IMG/VR virus record: IMGVR_UViG_3300023174_000106
Location: 31,821-95,820 of that record
Length of the DNA stretch: 64,000 nt
Reading direction: 5' to 3' (one strand)
DNA from: a virus
Position numbers and translations under genes: made by a program. The notes below the pieces were generated by a model. The model saw nothing but the letters and a program-made list of their open reading frames with translations. It made no database searches and was not told the DNA's origin. The stretch's first letter is position 1. Each line of letters opens with the position of its first letter. Positions 63,256 to 64,000 of the stretch are shown here, piece after piece.

Positions 63256-63567
63256 TTAATGAAGACCAAGAAGTTCTTTTTCTTCCTTGGTCAATTTTTT
63301 CAGAGCAGTTTGGACAGCTTGATTTTTGATACCCTCCAAATACTCACCAATGTTATCGTAAACGACCATATCTCGTTCAACAACATCATATTTTCCACCA
63401 TCATATGGTGCGCAACCCATCACTCCATAAGTTTTGTAAAATGTGGGGTTAGTGACAATCTTGATTGCCGTGTCTTTATTAGATGTGTAACACACATCAT
63501 ACATCGATCCACGACCTTCAGTTTGATCACTATTGGCTTGACATGCCCAAAGTTTTAGAGTTTTCAT
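63256..63567 (-). CDS. Conserved phage hypothetical protein (103 aa)
   Basis: The protein MKTLKLWACQANSDQTEGRG has MYDVCYTSNKDTAIKIVTNP then YGVMGCAPYDGGKYDVVERD. It looks like a small alpha/beta protein common in T4-like phages, of unknown function. The spacing of five bases from the Nudix gene suggests one operon with it. Confidence 0.65.
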   Translation of the reverse strand: MKTLKLWACQANSDQTEGRGSMYDVCYTSNKDTAIKIVTNPTFYKTYGVMGCAPYDGGKYDVVERDMVVYDNIGEYLEGIKNQAVQTALKKLTKEEKELLGLH

Positions 63568-63572
63568 ATTCT

Positions 63573-64000
63573 TTAAGGCATATTTCCATCAATCTGTGGT
63601 TGAAATACCTTATCTTGCAACTCACGATTGTTTCCAAACTTTTCGTTGAACATATCCACCAAAACATGGTGAAGAGGTTCAATGTTGTCTTTTGCCAATC
63701 CAGTTCCAATTGGAACCCACTTGACTTCGGCAATGTCATCTGCGCCTTCAGGTTTACCAAAGATGTACTTTGCCAAAAACAAAGCAGTCTTGATCTTGTC
63801 CTGTTCACCACGATAACGCCAGTCATCAATCAATGTGGAACCAAGATACGAAATTATTTCAACTTCGATACCAGCTTCCTCTTGAACTTCACGTTTGGCA
63901 TCCTCTTCCAACGAATGTGTACGTGGATCACTGAATCCACCGATGAACCTCCACTTCTTTTCGTCAGGCTTACGTGCCAACAACACTTCTTGTTTGTCAT
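63573..64000 (-). CDS. Nudix hydrolase domain, partial (N-terminus beyond window)
   Basis: The frame is open through the right edge (DKQEVLLARKPDEKKWRFIG precedes any start), so this is the C-terminal part of a longer protein. GGFSDPRTHSLEEDAKREVQ followed by EEAGIEVE is a Nudix box variant with a longer G-to-E spacing, and EVKWVPI fits the Nudix fold. Phage KVP40 NatV joins an NMN adenylyltransferase to a Nudix domain of this type; the visible part cannot show whether an adenylyltransferase domain is present. Near nadV, that possibility matters. Confidence 0.8.
   Translation of the reverse strand, partial: DKQEVLLARKPDEKKWRFIGGFSDPRTHSLEEDAKREVQEEAGIEVEIISYLGSTLIDDWRYRGEQDKIKTALFLAKYIFGKPEGADDIAEVKWVPIGTGLAKDNIEPLHHVLVDMFNEKFGNNRELQDKVFQPQIDGNMP

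Noticed and set aside
1-64000. tRNA genes, CRISPR arrays, insertion sequences and attachment sites
   Set aside because: No cloverleaf-like segments, regularly spaced repeats, transposase motifs or flanking direct repeats were noticed; a tRNAscan-SE run would settle the tRNA question.

Overview
This window looks like about 64 kb of a large, AT-rich tailed phage (Caudoviricetes) with a T4-like replication and nucleotide-metabolism core. It encodes a family B DNA polymerase, a gp45-type sliding clamp, a gp44-type clamp loader, thymidylate synthase, DHFR, dUTPase, polynucleotide kinase, two RNA ligases and an SNF2-type helicase. Genes are tightly packed, often with ATGA stop/start overlaps, and no stretch over 300 bases lacks a gene. 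I saw no rRNA, tRNA, CRISPR array, insertion sequence, capsid, tail or terminase gene, so this is only part of a genome. Two small secreted proteins (FecR-like and EF-hand) resemble proteins common in Verrucomicrobiota and Planctomycetota, which hints weakly at the host.

Layout. Positions 1-11.5 kb (minus strand) hold a sugar-modification operon of about a dozen glycosyltransferases, two FkbM methyltransferases and dUTPase, led by a ribbon-helix-helix regulator sitting on a large palindrome and a RecB/Cas4-like nuclease. Positions 12.7-41.4 kb are mostly plus strand: a FecR-like protein, a homing endonuclease wedged against the DNA polymerase, more sugar genes, the clamp and clamp loader, a second glycosyltransferase block, then a block of probable virion-internal proteins (28.9-36.2 kb: ArdC-like antirestriction protein, basic DNA-binding-like proteins, SleB-like hydrolase, lipoprotein), an SNF2 helicase and GDP-mannose 4,6-dehydratase. 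Positions 41.4-64 kb are mostly minus strand and metabolic: HNH and GIY-YIG nucleases, ClpP-like protease, phosphoesterases, cupin, thyA, folA, an RNA-repair set (cREC, PNK, two ligases), a DUF262-HNH protein, a glycosyltransferase with a 2OG oxygenase-like gene, then Prs-like, PTH2, NAMPT-like and Nudix genes.

How the genes may work together. GDP-mannose dehydratase, an alpha-1,2-fucosyltransferase (GT11) and an ABO-family GT6 enzyme together suggest a blood-group-like glycan. The Prs-like and NAMPT-like pair suggests NAD+ rebuilding against NAD-depleting immunity. cREC, PNK and two RNA ligases suggest tRNA/RNA repair. Proteins with a shared N-terminal M-x-YKDFF tag, including the ArdC homologue, may be packaged in the capsid and injected.

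Regulation. Sigma70-like promoters (TTGACT-like, 16-17 nt spacer, TAnnnT) are often placed so that the predicted transcript starts on the A of the ATG or within a few bases. A second element, TATTTAT, lies 4-8 nt before the ATG of several probable late genes. Together they suggest widespread leaderless mRNAs. All functions are read from sequence motifs by eye; no database search was run.
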